64,000 nt of DNA from Methanospirillum lacunae (GTDB taxonomy: Archaea; Halobacteriota; Methanomicrobia; Methanomicrobiales; Methanospirillaceae), in contig NZ_QGMY01000008.1 in assembly GCF_003173355.1 (NCBI RefSeq), positions 62,001 to 126,000 on the forward strand, written 5' to 3'. The notes under the pieces are model-generated. The model worked only from the letters and a program-made list of their open reading frames with translations. It did not search any database and had not been told where the DNA came from. Positions 35,764-45,076 of this stretch are shown one piece after another (the first letter of the stretch is position 1; the number at the start of each line of letters is the position of its first letter). The position numbers and the translations under genes are program-made.

Positions 35764-36456
35764 TCATTGGTATGGAACAATGGTGCCTAACTCCATTTTG
35801 AATATTTTGTCACACATAAATTGAAGAACCTCTTCATCATGAGAAATAAAAAGATATGAAATATTTCTCTTCTCTTTAATTCTTTTGAGCAGATGGAGTA
35901 TTTGTGCCTGTACTGAGAGATCCAATGCCGACGTTGGTTCATCAAGAATAATGAGGTCAGGATTGACAAGAAGGATTCTGGCAAGTGCAAGCCTTTGAGC
36001 CTGTCCTCCTGAAATCTCATGAGGAAAGCGTGAAAGAATCTCTTCATGTAATCCGATATCTTCTAAAACTGAAGTGATACCTCCATCAGGAAGTGTTACG
36101 CCGGGAAGTTTGAGAACTTGTAAGAAGGAGTTTTTTAGGGTTTTTACCGGATTAAAAGTACCTCCAGGATCCTGAAATAAAATCTGTATCTTTCTTCTGA
36201 TTGAGTAATCACGTGTCCACATGGTATATGTGAGAGGTCTGTCTCTGTAATGAATTGAGCCACTGTCAGATCTATCAAGGCCTGATAAAATTCTCCCAAA
36301 TGTGCTTTTTCCAGAACCTGACGGGCCGATGAGGCCAACAACCTCTCCTTGATGAATTGTGAGTGAACATTTGGATAATACCTTCTGCCTGGTCCCCGAA
36401 TATCCAGAAGAATAGGATTTTGAGATATCTTTTGCTGTTATTAACACAGATGACAT
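35764..36456 (-). CDS. nickel/oligopeptide ABC transporter ATPase (second)
   Basis: This 230-residue ATPase is the NikE/DppF-type partner. Visible are Walker A GPSGSGKST near residue 43, the signature ISGGQAQR, Walker B LIILDEPTSALD and the switch-loop SHDEEV. It is short for DppF-type proteins, lacking the C-terminal oligopeptide-binding extension, which is usual for NikE. It overlaps the end of the previous ATPase gene by 16 bases. It is the last gene of the five-gene transporter operon that starts at 40774. Confidence 0.86.
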   Translation of the reverse strand: MSSVLITAKDISKSYSSGYSGTRQKVLSKCSLTIHQGEVVGLIGPSGSGKSTFGRILSGLDRSDSGSIHYRDRPLTYTMWTRDYSIRRKIQILFQDPGGTFNPVKTLKNSFLQVLKLPGVTLPDGGITSVLEDIGLHEEILSRFPHEISGGQAQRLALARILLVNPDLIILDEPTSALDLSVQAQILHLLKRIKEKRNISYLFISHDEEVLQFMCDKIFKMELGTIVPYQ

Positions 36457-37385
36457 CGTACCTCACGTGTATCTGTCAGAGTAATTTCAGGGCATTGGTG
36501 GGTGCATACCTCTGTTACACAATCACACCGGTTTGCAAACCGGCAACCCGGGGGAAGAGATGAAAGAGGTGGGGCAGATCCTTCTATCGGAATAAATCCG
36601 TTCCTTGGAAGACTTTTTAATAACCCTTTCGTGTATGGATGGAGTGGAGAGGACAATACCTCATCTGCAGGTCCTGCCTCGACTATCTGTCCTGCATACA
36701 TCACGATCAGGGTATCTGCAATACGCTCTGCAAGTGGTATATCATGAGTAATGAGGAGAAGGGACTGATTTTGCACTTTTATCCCCATGAGACAGGATTC
36801 AATATCTACTAACCGCTCTTTATCAAGTCCCTTTGTTGGTTCATCAGCGATGATAACCTCGGGCATAAGCCCTAGCACAACCGCTGTTGCAGCCCTCTGA
36901 TTCATTCCGCCAGAATTCTGGCATGGGTATTGCATCATTGCCTGATCTGGTTCAGGAAAGCCTACTCTTTTCAGAGTTTTCAGAATATGATCCCGCATGG
37001 CTCCTGGAATTGAGATGTTATGAGATTGAAGTGGTTCTTTCATCTGCCGTTCTATTGTATAGATCGGGTTTAAGGATCGGTCCGGATTCTGATATATAAT
37101 TCCGATTCTTTTTCCCCGTATTTCCTTTAATCTGGACTCTGAACATGTAATCAACTCCTGTGAATCAAATCGGATTGATCCGGTTATTTCTGTGCTATCT
37201 GAAAATAATTTTAAAATAGCATGTGCAGCAACCGATTTTCCACATCCTGATTCTCCAATTACTGCGGTACATTCTCCGGCATACAAGGAACATGAGAAGT
37301 CATGAAGTGCTCTCATTACTTCGTTTTTATTTCTGAATGTCACAGATAGATTACTAATCTGTAATACCGGTTTGTTATGACTCAT
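36441..37385 (-). CDS. nickel/oligopeptide ABC transporter ATPase (first)
   Basis: The 314-residue DppD/NikD-type ATPase has Walker A GESGCGKSV near residue 42, the signature NSGGMNQRA, Walker B VIIADEPTKGLD, and LITHDIP. After the ATPase domain it has the oligopeptide-transporter C-terminal extension with six cysteines in CRFANRCDCVTEVCTHQC; in some homologues this area carries an iron-sulfur cluster. Its ATG overlaps the stop of the second permease gene by 4 bases. It drives uptake together with the partner ATPase at 35764-36456. Confidence 0.88.
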   Translation of the reverse strand: MSHNKPVLQISNLSVTFRNKNEVMRALHDFSCSLYAGECTAVIGESGCGKSVAAHAILKLFSDSTEITGSIRFDSQELITCSESRLKEIRGKRIGIIYQNPDRSLNPIYTIERQMKEPLQSHNISIPGAMRDHILKTLKRVGFPEPDQAMMQYPCQNSGGMNQRAATAVVLGLMPEVIIADEPTKGLDKERLVDIESCLMGIKVQNQSLLLITHDIPLAERIADTLIVMYAGQIVEAGPADEVLSSPLHPYTKGLLKSLPRNGFIPIEGSAPPLSSLPPGCRFANRCDCVTEVCTHQCPEITLTDTREVRCHLC

Positions 37386-38212
37386 TCAAATGCACTTTCA
37401 CGCTCTGGTTGTTCATGTATCATTCCGATTCTGACAAATGAGATGATTACAAGGCTTATACAAAGAGCTGGAGGAATGACCCACCACCACATTTCTCTGA
37501 CAAATCCGCCGTGAGTAAAGGCGTCAGAAATAATTTTTCCCCAACTTTCCATTGTGGGATCAGATAACCCAAGGAATGACAGTGATGCTTCTGATATCAT
37601 TGCTCCGGCTACAATGAGCATTCCTTTAGGAAGTATTATCGGATAGATTACAGGAATAATCTCCCTGAGCATTACATGATGAGGAGAAAATCCAAGACAC
37701 CTTGCAGAAAGAACAAATCCTGATGAACTTAATTGAAGAGTTTTTGCCCTGACAAGTCGTGCAGTGCTTTCCCAGGAAAAAAGACCGAGAATACAGATCA
37801 AAATCCAGATGTTAGGTCTGAAGAATGCTGCTATTACTATAATTACCGGAATTTTTGGAATTATTAATACAATATCGGTGATCCCCATCAGGATATCATC
37901 GACTCTGCCTTTAACATATCCTGATATTACACCCACCCAAATTCCAATCAGCATTGAGAGTCCTCCTGCACAAAAACCGATGATTAATGAAATCCTGGTT
38001 CCATATACAAGCAGGGAAAAAACATCATGTCCTACATCATCGGTTCCAAGAATGTGATCTGAACCTGGAGAAAGATATGGAATAAATCTCTTCTCCGGGT
38101 TATATGGGGCGATATACTGGGGGATTAACGCAGCAATGATGAAGACCAATAGGATGAGTACAGAGAGAATGAGAGGTTTGCTTATGTTCAGATTTTGGGG
38201 CTCTGTAGTCAT
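37382..38212 (-). CDS. nickel/oligopeptide ABC transporter permease (second)
   Basis: This 276-residue membrane protein is the DppC/NikC-type permease. It has an N-terminal cytoplasmic stretch and membrane segment followed by YNPEKRFIPYLSPGSDHILGTDDVGHDV, the family lead, then a BPD_transp_1 domain with the EAA-like loop SARCLGFSPHHVMLREIIP. The ATG at 38212 lies 13 bases after GGAGG; a TTG overlapping the previous stop at 38224 is the alternative start. It pairs with the permease encoded just upstream. Confidence 0.87.
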   Translation of the reverse strand: MTTEPQNLNISKPLILSVLILLVFIIAALIPQYIAPYNPEKRFIPYLSPGSDHILGTDDVGHDVFSLLVYGTRISLIIGFCAGGLSMLIGIWVGVISGYVKGRVDDILMGITDIVLIIPKIPVIIVIAAFFRPNIWILICILGLFSWESTARLVRAKTLQLSSSGFVLSARCLGFSPHHVMLREIIPVIYPIILPKGMLIVAGAMISEASLSFLGLSDPTMESWGKIISDAFTHGGFVREMWWWVIPPALCISLVIISFVRIGMIHEQPERESAFE

Positions 38213-38220
38213 TCTTTTTT

Positions 38221-39186
38221 TCAATCCTCCCGTGCTCTCGGGTCAACCATAAGGATAATGATATCAGCAATGATGTTGGCAATGATTACAAGAAGGGAAA
38301 TTATAAGAAATGAACTGGTCAGAATTGGGTAATCCCGGAGCTGAATAGCATCATAGATCAAGCTTCCCATACCATTTAACGAGAAAACAATCTCAATAAA
38401 GAGGGCTCCTGATATAAGAAAACCAAAATCAAGTGCAAAGAGAGTAATAAGAGGAATTACAGCATTTCTTCTCACATGTCTCCTGAGGATCTCGGAGTCT
38501 GTTATCCCAAGGGCTTTTGCAAATTGAGGGTAGAGCAGATTCTTTTCAGTGATGGTTGTTCCCCGCATGATGAGAAGGTTTCGTGATGCATAAAACAGGG
38601 TTAGCACGATAACCGGTAATGCAATATGATGAGCGATACTGGTGATTGTAAAGGTATCATAGAGTCCTTTAAACGGAAACCATCCCAGATGGTAGACGAA
38701 TATGACCAGGAAGAAGAGGCCGAGCAGGTATGGCGGAGTTGAGGATATCATCAGGGCTAATCCTGAAAAGAATTTTGCGAGTAACGTCTCAGATCTCCAA
38801 CCAGAAAATGCTCCAATTATAATCCCTAATATGCTTCCCAGTATTACTGCAATCCCGACATAGAGCAGAGTCCACCCTACCCGACTTATGAGAAGATCAA
38901 GGACCTGTGCATGCATATGGTACGAATATCCTAAATCTAATCTGGAGAGATGTGAGCAGTATGTTAAAAATTGCTCATATAATGGTTTATCAAGACCATA
39001 ATTTGCATGTAACTCAGCAATGACCGACTGGGTCAATATTACGTCTTCTCCAACCAGATTGATGACCGGATCTCCGGGCATGAGTCTTGGAATTAAAAAG
39101 ACGATCAGAAGTACTACAATAAAAGAACAGAGATATCTGAGAAATTTCCTCCGTAAAAAGAGACTAAAAAAAGAGGCAATGTTCAT
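38221..39186 (-). CDS. nickel/oligopeptide ABC transporter permease (first)
   Basis: The 321-residue protein is the DppB/NikB-type permease: a first membrane segment, then IPRLMPGDPVINLVGE, YGLDKPLYEQFLTYCSHLSRLDLGYSY, and a BPD_transp_1 domain with the EAA-like loop QFAKALGITDSEILRRHVRRNAVIP (the repeated pattern fits the family). It is cotranscribed with the binding protein gene 16 bases upstream. Its substrate is set by that binding protein: nickel complex or peptide. Confidence 0.87.
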   Translation of the reverse strand: MNIASFFSLFLRRKFLRYLCSFIVVLLIVFLIPRLMPGDPVINLVGEDVILTQSVIAELHANYGLDKPLYEQFLTYCSHLSRLDLGYSYHMHAQVLDLLISRVGWTLLYVGIAVILGSILGIIIGAFSGWRSETLLAKFFSGLALMISSTPPYLLGLFFLVIFVYHLGWFPFKGLYDTFTITSIAHHIALPVIVLTLFYASRNLLIMRGTTITEKNLLYPQFAKALGITDSEILRRHVRRNAVIPLITLFALDFGFLISGALFIEIVFSLNGMGSLIYDAIQLRDYPILTSSFLIISLLVIIANIIADIIILMVDPRARED

Positions 39187-39202
39187 AAAAAAGGGAATGC
39201 GT

Positions 39203-40774
39203 TTAGGCTACCGGTTTAGCACCGGAGAAGGTAAATTCATTCATAATTCCAAACATTGGATTTGAATACCATCCGGTTATTCCCTTGTTATACGGTGTGA
39301 CATCATTTTTCCAGTATAATGCGATTCCTGGTAAGTTTTCTGCATAATACTGCTGGACTTCTTTTGCAGACTGTGCAATCTTGGTCTGATCGGTGGTACT
39401 TAATAAATCGTCACAGAGTTCCAGGAATTTTGGATCGCTGACTGTGTGAAGTTGACCTCCTCCAAACATCCTGCTCTCAAAGTATGCAGTAGCCCATCCT
39501 GCTTCCTTGATCATACCAAATGGAGTTGTCCGGGTCAGGGTGATATCATAGTTGAATTTATCTTTCTGATCAGTCCAGGTTTGCTGATCTACAACATGTA
39601 TCTCAGCTCCAACCCCTATTTTTTCAAGATATTCTTTTACAAGATCGCCTTCCCGGGCAAACTGGTCTCTAATCAGGAAATCAAGTTTTATATCTTTTCC
39701 ATCTTTCCCTTCTATGATTCCGTTTCCATCTGAATCCTTGTATCCGGCATCAGCGAGGATCTTTTTGGCATCGTTCACATTATACTGGAGTTCATCTGTT
39801 TCTACATAATCATTCATCGCTGGTGGGATGAACCCTGAATTCGGAGCCTTTCCGTGACCAAGGGTAGAGATACTTACCAGTTCTGGATAATTCAATGCCT
39901 TACTGACTGCAGTCCTGAATGTAAGATCAGACATCGGTTCCTTATTCAGGTTAAAGCCAAGGAATGTCAGGCCACTTGATGGTTTTTCAAGGATATCGAA
40001 GTTACCTGTTGATTTTAGCGAATCAATGCTTGCATATGGGAATGAGGTAGCATACTTCCAGTATGTGTCTACTGCACCACTTTGAAGAGCTTTTGATGCT
40101 GCATCTTCATTCTTGAACCACGAGACTTCAATAGAGTCATAGTATGGTTGTTTGCCTTTCCAGTATGGATTTTTCTTAAAGATCAATTTGGCTGAACTGA
40201 GATCTATGCTGTCAATATAGAATGGTCCTGATCCAACATACGATCCCTTTGGATCTGCATATTCCAGAGGTTTGTCGATAGATTCCCAGATATGCTTTGG
40301 CAGTATTTCACGAGTTGCAAAATCCTGTGCCAGATTTGTGTATGGTTTATTAAGAGTATAAATAACCTTATTTCCCTCTACTTTGGCATCTTTTACTAAC
40401 TCTTTAAGCCATTTGGCTGTGACATCTGTTTCATATACTTCCATTGAGAAGATTACATCTTCGCCAGTGATCGGTTTTCCATCACTCCAGAAAATATTAT
40501 CTGCGAGAGTAAATGTCCAGACTGTATTATCCGGTGAAGCCTCATACGAAGAAGCCAGAGCACCAATGACTTTTCCATTTTCATCAAACTGAGTTAAAGG
40601 GAGATTTGAGGCTTCGCTGATCTGTTCAAGATTATAGTCACTTAAGAGAGACAGGGATTTAATCTGATCAGTGGTACCGATTTTTAAAACCTTATCCTCA
40701 GCGAGGACTGATCCCATGGATCCAAGCATGAGGATGAGTAATATTCCTAAAATTATTGACCTAACATTTGTCAT
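39203..40774 (-). CDS. nickel/oligopeptide-binding protein (SBP_bac_5)
   Basis: This 523-residue exported protein is an SBP_bac_5-family member (DppA/NikA/OppA). From the ATG at 40774 it has a signal peptide (core residues 7-20, ending GSVLA), VLKIGTTDQIKSL, the WTFTLADNIFWSDGKPITGEDVIFSMEVY hallmark split over residues 100-130, and a C-terminal lobe with WYSNPMFGIMNEF. Family members bind peptides, or nickel complexes in NikA. A nickel role is supported by the downstream CooC-like gene, though not proven. It is the first gene of the five-gene operon. An upstream in-frame start at 40834 was rejected because it would bury the signal peptide. Confidence 0.86.
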   Translation of the reverse strand: MTNVRSIILGILLILMLGSMGSVLAEDKVLKIGTTDQIKSLSLLSDYNLEQISEASNLPLTQFDENGKVIGALASSYEASPDNTVWTFTLADNIFWSDGKPITGEDVIFSMEVYETDVTAKWLKELVKDAKVEGNKVIYTLNKPYTNLAQDFATREILPKHIWESIDKPLEYADPKGSYVGSGPFYIDSIDLSSAKLIFKKNPYWKGKQPYYDSIEVSWFKNEDAASKALQSGAVDTYWKYATSFPYASIDSLKSTGNFDILEKPSSGLTFLGFNLNKEPMSDLTFRTAVSKALNYPELVSISTLGHGKAPNSGFIPPAMNDYVETDELQYNVNDAKKILADAGYKDSDGNGIIEGKDGKDIKLDFLIRDQFAREGDLVKEYLEKIGVGAEIHVVDQQTWTDQKDKFNYDITLTRTTPFGMIKEAGWATAYFESRMFGGGQLHTVSDPKFLELCDDLLSTTDQTKIAQSAKEVQQYYAENLPGIALYWKNDVTPYNKGITGWYSNPMFGIMNEFTFSGAKPVA

Positions 40775-41097
40775 AGTTTTGAGTTCACAGGGATAAATTT
40801 TGTACGGTAAATATTTATTGATTGTTATTTGCATTCAATTGTAATACTTATTTTATTGAATTATTAAATGTATTAGTATTAATGTATCTTTTTTAAAAAC
40901 TACGAATTGAATAAGAGTACATAAATCTAGAATAATTTGTATATATTAAAAAATGGGTTAATGTTAGATATTAGTTGTTCATATATTACAATACATTTAA
41001 TACTGGAATTTTAATACATATACATTTTATTATTAAAACTTATTTTTTATAACAAAACTGATTAATTGAAATAATATGATCAATAAAAAAATAATGT
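40775..41097. promoter_or_regulatory. AT-rich divergent promoter region
   Basis: This 323-base stretch separates the nickel/oligopeptide operon from a divergent SBP gene. It holds ATGTTAGATATTA at 40961-40973, which shares 13 bases with the leader of the SBP at 24542. Repeats of TTAATAC-type words occur near 40870 and 41000. No ORF was seen. Confidence 0.4.
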
Positions 41098-42171
41098 ATG
41101 GGAAAGGACAAACCAAAGAATAGGAAAACAAATTATTATCCGATACTAAGTATTCTCGCAATTCTTGCGATAGTCTTTTTGACTGTCACCCCTATTAGTG
41201 CTGCAGAAACACAATCAGGGGATACCAGAACAGTTGTAGATGCAATGGGCAATACCGTTGTCATACCTAAAACTGTTGATAAAATAGTTGCTTTATATGG
41301 TGCTTGCAGTGCTCCGTATGTTTTATCGGGCCTTGGTGCTGGAGATAAACTTATTGGTGGGTTATGTTTTAAAACACCGATGCAGGTTAAAGTTCAGCCT
41401 GAATATGATAACCTAGAAACATATAAGGTTCAGGAGTATGAGGGTAACATCGAAGAACTCCTTAAACTAAAACCTGACGTAGTATTTGGTTGGTATACTC
41501 TTAAAAATGAAAAAGAGATGCGGGATGCAGGTATACCTCTTGTTATGTTAAAGTCGACTAATTTAAGCGATGAAATGAAAAATATTCAGATCATCTCCGA
41601 GATTACTAATACTCAGGATACTGCAAAGCAGTTGATTGATTACTTTAATGATACCGTTAAGAAGGTAGGAGATAAGGTATCAACAATACCTGAAACTGAT
41701 CGAAAGAAAGTTTTGGTCCTTTCAAAAGTTAATCCAATTAAAGCAATGGGTGCAGATGCCAGAGATGGGGATTTAATAAGAAAAGCAGGAGGATCATTTG
41801 TAACTGATAAAATGCCCGGGTTTACCGTTGACCTTAACATGGAAGAGATCCTTAAACTTGATCCTGATTACATTATCGTTTCACCAACAGGAAAGACCAA
41901 TTATGATGATATTATGAATAATACTTCTGCATGGGATTCTGTTAGGGCAAAGAAAGAAGGGCATGTATATCAGGCACCAATAGGAGTATTTTATTGGGAT
42001 AAATCTCAGATTGAACCGAATCTCTACCTTCTTTGGCTAACGAACCTGTTATATCCAGATATCATTAGTAATGAAACATTAAAGGATGAAGCAAAAGATT
42101 ATTACAAGAAATTCTTTGCATATGATCTAACTGATGAAGATTATAATGCCATTATGACTCATAGCAGATGA
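41098..42171 (+). CDS. FepB/BtuF-type substrate-binding protein
   Basis: The 357-residue exported SBP has a signal peptide (core about residues 16-32, ending PISAA) and the start TRTVVDAMGNTVVIPKTVDKIVALYG. Lobe one includes GLGAGDKLIGG, KPDVVFGWYT and AGIPLVMLKS; lobe two has DLNMEEILKLDPDYIIVSP and GVFYWDKSQIEPN. The GxFxWDxxQ loop puts it in the same subgroup as those at 624 and 52777. It is convergent with an O-methyltransferase gene 45 bases away. A TTAGATATTA element lies 125 bases upstream of the start. Confidence 0.87.
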   Translation: MGKDKPKNRKTNYYPILSILAILAIVFLTVTPISAAETQSGDTRTVVDAMGNTVVIPKTVDKIVALYGACSAPYVLSGLGAGDKLIGGLCFKTPMQVKVQPEYDNLETYKVQEYEGNIEELLKLKPDVVFGWYTLKNEKEMRDAGIPLVMLKSTNLSDEMKNIQIISEITNTQDTAKQLIDYFNDTVKKVGDKVSTIPETDRKKVLVLSKVNPIKAMGADARDGDLIRKAGGSFVTDKMPGFTVDLNMEEILKLDPDYIIVSPTGKTNYDDIMNNTSAWDSVRAKKEGHVYQAPIGVFYWDKSQIEPNLYLLWLTNLLYPDIISNETLKDEAKDYYKKFFAYDLTDEDYNAIMTHSR

Positions 42172-42216
42172 TGATATCTTTGAGAAGAGAATCAAAAATT
42201 CCCTTTTTATGAATTG

Positions 42217-43266
42217 TTAACTATTTGTTACTTTTGCTGCGATATGCAATGTTGTATATCCGGTATTTGCCTTTATCTTGATTACATCTTTTATAACAAA
42301 GCCCGTAGACTGAATTAATGTATTGTACTCATTCTCTGGTATCATCTGGTGATACATTCTTCTGGTGGCAGTTTCAAGAGCAGACAACAGATTTGTATCT
42401 GATAGAACCCAGTCATCATCAAATTTATGATTTGAGATAAATATACCTCCAATATTTATCTTCTGGTAAATTCGGTTTATAAATGAGGCAGGATCTTTCA
42501 TTCCGTAGATAATGTGGGAAGCAAAAACTAGATCATACCCGCATCCTGGAAGATCAGTATTCATATCTCCTGAAACAACAGAGATACGATCTGCCATCAT
42601 GTAATGGTTAATCATCGCCTGTGTGAACTGGATTATTGAAGGCCTGTCTAAAATTACTCCTGAAAGATTTGGATTTTGCTGACAGAATGAAATAGAATAC
42701 ATACCATGCCCTCCTCCAATGTCCAGAAGTCTCCGTGCATTTAAGAATTCTTTCTTTTGTGATAATACCCTTGATACATCCTGTAATTCTCCTCTCATAC
42801 TACGCTGTGAGAGTACCCGAAGAAAATCCGGATTAATTTTGTCCTCTGATATATCGTGTTTAATTCCAACCGAGAAAAAATCGGCTTCATTTCCCCAAAT
42901 TGCTTCTGATATGTACTTTATTGTATCTCCTTGATACAAGGGGCTATTTGATATGAGATAACGGGAAATGCCCTGGGATAACCAGACCGTCTTTTCTGAT
43001 CTTTCCAAAATCTTACTCTCTACCAGAGCTTCAATCCATAGATGAGCGGGCTCTGGATGATATCCTAGTTTTTGAATCAGAAGATCTGATTCCATTGGTC
43101 CCTCGTCGGTTAGTACGTCGGCAATACCTGACTGAACAGCCCAGAGTAATACTCGATACTGCCTAAGCCCATCGACAATATCTTCAATCCGTTGATATGA
43201 TTGATCGAAAGTCTGGTCCATAAGAGAGGGAAGATGATTGTCTTTTAAGATTGTATCAATTTTCAT
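42217..43266 (-). CDS. O-methyltransferase-family protein with dimerisation domain
   Basis: The 349-residue product (ATG at 43266; an ATG at 43320 is also possible) has an N-terminal winged-helix dimerisation-type domain (RIEDIVDGLRQYRVLLWAV, then LLIQKLGYHPEPAHLWIEAL) and a C-terminal Methyltransf_2 domain with motif I LLDIGGGHGMYSISF, VILDRPSII and FASHIIYGM. This architecture is shared by acetylserotonin O-methyltransferase-like enzymes, including BchU, CrtF and polyketide methyltransferases. The substrate is unknown. Unlike the other methyltransferases here it would act as a dimer. It lies between two SBP genes on the other strand. Confidence 0.84.
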   Translation of the reverse strand: MKIDTILKDNHLPSLMDQTFDQSYQRIEDIVDGLRQYRVLLWAVQSGIADVLTDEGPMESDLLIQKLGYHPEPAHLWIEALVESKILERSEKTVWLSQGISRYLISNSPLYQGDTIKYISEAIWGNEADFFSVGIKHDISEDKINPDFLRVLSQRSMRGELQDVSRVLSQKKEFLNARRLLDIGGGHGMYSISFCQQNPNLSGVILDRPSIIQFTQAMINHYMMADRISVVSGDMNTDLPGCGYDLVFASHIIYGMKDPASFINRIYQKINIGGIFISNHKFDDDWVLSDTNLLSALETATRRMYHQMIPENEYNTLIQSTGFVIKDVIKIKANTGYTTLHIAAKVTNS

Positions 43267-43457
43267 AATCTTTAAGTCTTTATTTAAACAGTTGTGATTT
43301 AGTTTTTGAACCTTTAACATTTAAATTGGTTGTGGGTGTTTTAATACATTGTTCGTTTTATGTTTGCAATCTATGTTTGATTTTTAAAATAAATCATTAA
43401 TTGAGATGTAAAATTCGGGTGAACTTATTTAATTAAAAAATGATCTTTATTTAATAG

Positions 43458-43467
43458 TAATATCTAA
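43458..43467 (-). promoter_or_regulatory. TTAGATATTA element (reverse orientation)
   Basis: TAATATCTAA, the complement of the decamer upstream of the SBP genes at 24542 and 41098, lies 53 bases before the SBP start at 43520, next to a TATA-like ATATTATAT. Confidence 0.35.
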
Positions 43468-43519
43468 TATATTATATCAACATTCAGTTGATTTTATTAA
43501 TTTTATGTGGTGAATACTT

Positions 43520-44566
43520 TTGAGAAATAAAATATTTCACATTTTAATCGTAATCCTTGTGGTAATCTCAGGATTCGGTACGACATTTGCCTTAGCAGAC
43601 AATACCAAGACAGTCACTGATATGACCGGACGAGTAGTCACGGTTCCGTCTGAAATTAGTACCGTTCTTTGTAACTGGCTGCCGGCAATGATGGTCGTTT
43701 ATATGGTTGCACCAGATAAACTGGGGGCATGGAATTCAATGCCCGGGGCTGGATATTTCCCTGATAAATATGCCAATCTCCCGGTAATCGGACGAGTCAG
43801 TGATGAAACATTACAATCAATGAAACCTGATGTGGTTATTATAGGTTCAGCGATTGGTATTGGTGGGGAAGTAAAACGTTCAACTATTGATGATGAGCAG
43901 AAGAAACTTGACCCAATACCGGTTGTCGCTATATCTGAAACTTCGAATATCCTGAATGAGAGTATGTTTGTCCAGCCTGTTCAGTATGTGGGCAAATTCC
44001 TTGGAGAAGAGAAACAGGCTGAGGATATGGTAGCATTTTATAAAAAAGTGGTATCGCAGGTAAAAGAAGGGGCAGCCAAAATCCCTGAAGATAAAAAGGT
44101 CAAAGTTTACTATGCAGAAGGTGCAAAGGGAGTTCAAACAGATCCAAAAGGGTCAAATCATGCAGCTCTTATTGATATCGCTGGCGGTATAAATGTTGCA
44201 GATTTCGCAATTCCAACAGGACAGGGGATGACTGAAGTCTCAATGGAGCAGATCATTTCATGGAACCCGGATGTCATTCTGGCTTCTGATCCACAGTTCT
44301 ATGCCTCAGTAAAAAGCGACCCAACCTGGCAGGGAATAAATGCTGTGAAAAACGGAAGAGTATACTTCATCCCATCCACTGCGTACAGTTGGTTTGACCG
44401 CCCAACCGGAATGAATCAGATTATAGGTATTCCCTGGACTGCAAAAACGCTATATCCGGAATATTTCAAAGATATGGATCTTGAAAGTCTGGTCAAAGAG
44501 TATCACAAGATATTTTATCATATCTCACTCGATGATGATCAAATCAAGAAAATATTAAATCCCTAA
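43520..44566 (+). CDS. FepB/BtuF-type substrate-binding protein, DRP-x3-N subgroup
   Basis: This 348-residue SBP starts with TTG at 43520 after GTGGTGA. The signal peptide (core residues 6-22, ending FALA) precedes TKTVTDMTGRVVTVPSEIS. Lobe one has LPAMMVVYMVAPDKLGAW and MKPDVVIIGS, and the linker and lobe two have KVKVYYAEGAKGVQTDPKGSNHA and MEQIISWNPDVILASD. The cleft loop WFDRPTGMNQIIGIPW is shared, with slight changes, by the SBPs at 54910 and 60255, so these three probably bind related ligands. It stands without permease or ATPase genes. Confidence 0.87.
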   Translation: MRNKIFHILIVILVVISGFGTTFALADNTKTVTDMTGRVVTVPSEISTVLCNWLPAMMVVYMVAPDKLGAWNSMPGAGYFPDKYANLPVIGRVSDETLQSMKPDVVIIGSAIGIGGEVKRSTIDDEQKKLDPIPVVAISETSNILNESMFVQPVQYVGKFLGEEKQAEDMVAFYKKVVSQVKEGAAKIPEDKKVKVYYAEGAKGVQTDPKGSNHAALIDIAGGINVADFAIPTGQGMTEVSMEQIISWNPDVILASDPQFYASVKSDPTWQGINAVKNGRVYFIPSTAYSWFDRPTGMNQIIGIPWTAKTLYPEYFKDMDLESLVKEYHKIFYHISLDDDQIKKILNP

Positions 44567-45076
44567 TCTTTTTTTGTGTTTGTATCGTAAAAGGGAATAC
44601 GAATTATTGTATAATCAACATATTCTGGAATAATCCAGACTATTTACACCATTGTGTATAGTGCTTATGAATAGGATAGCAAGAATAGCCTTAGCTTCAG
44701 TTATTGTATTTAATATCTGAAGGAAAAAAATGTAATTGATATCCGGAATCCCAACTTCGGCACCTTTAATCCGATGACAATACCGGTGATAGGAAAGTCC
44801 ATTGATAATTCCTGATATTGAATAGTTATTTCGTTCCTTTTTTATTTATAACCTGATTTAACCCGTCTTCAGAATGTATCTGTATTGTTTCCGGAAAAAG
44901 TTATCATTATTGAAGAGTCGCCTTATAATCGGTTTAAATTTATTTGACTCTTAATAATACATTATTTTTAATTGATATATTTATTTAAGTAATTATTTCT
45001 ATATGATTTATGTATACCCTATAATTTTATATTAAAATTCTATCAAGCGTGAGGAGACTGGACATAAAGAGGAAAT
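44567..45076. other. intergenic stretch with possible radical SAM remnant
   Basis: No intact gene lies here. On the minus strand, about 44734-44800 reads GAEVGIPDINY before a non-stop codon, much like the AEVGITDIRY end of the radical SAM protein at 26972. This may be the last trace of a third SBP-linked radical SAM gene. TCTGGA-ATAA-TCCAGA at about 44623 is a small inverted repeat. Confidence 0.3.
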
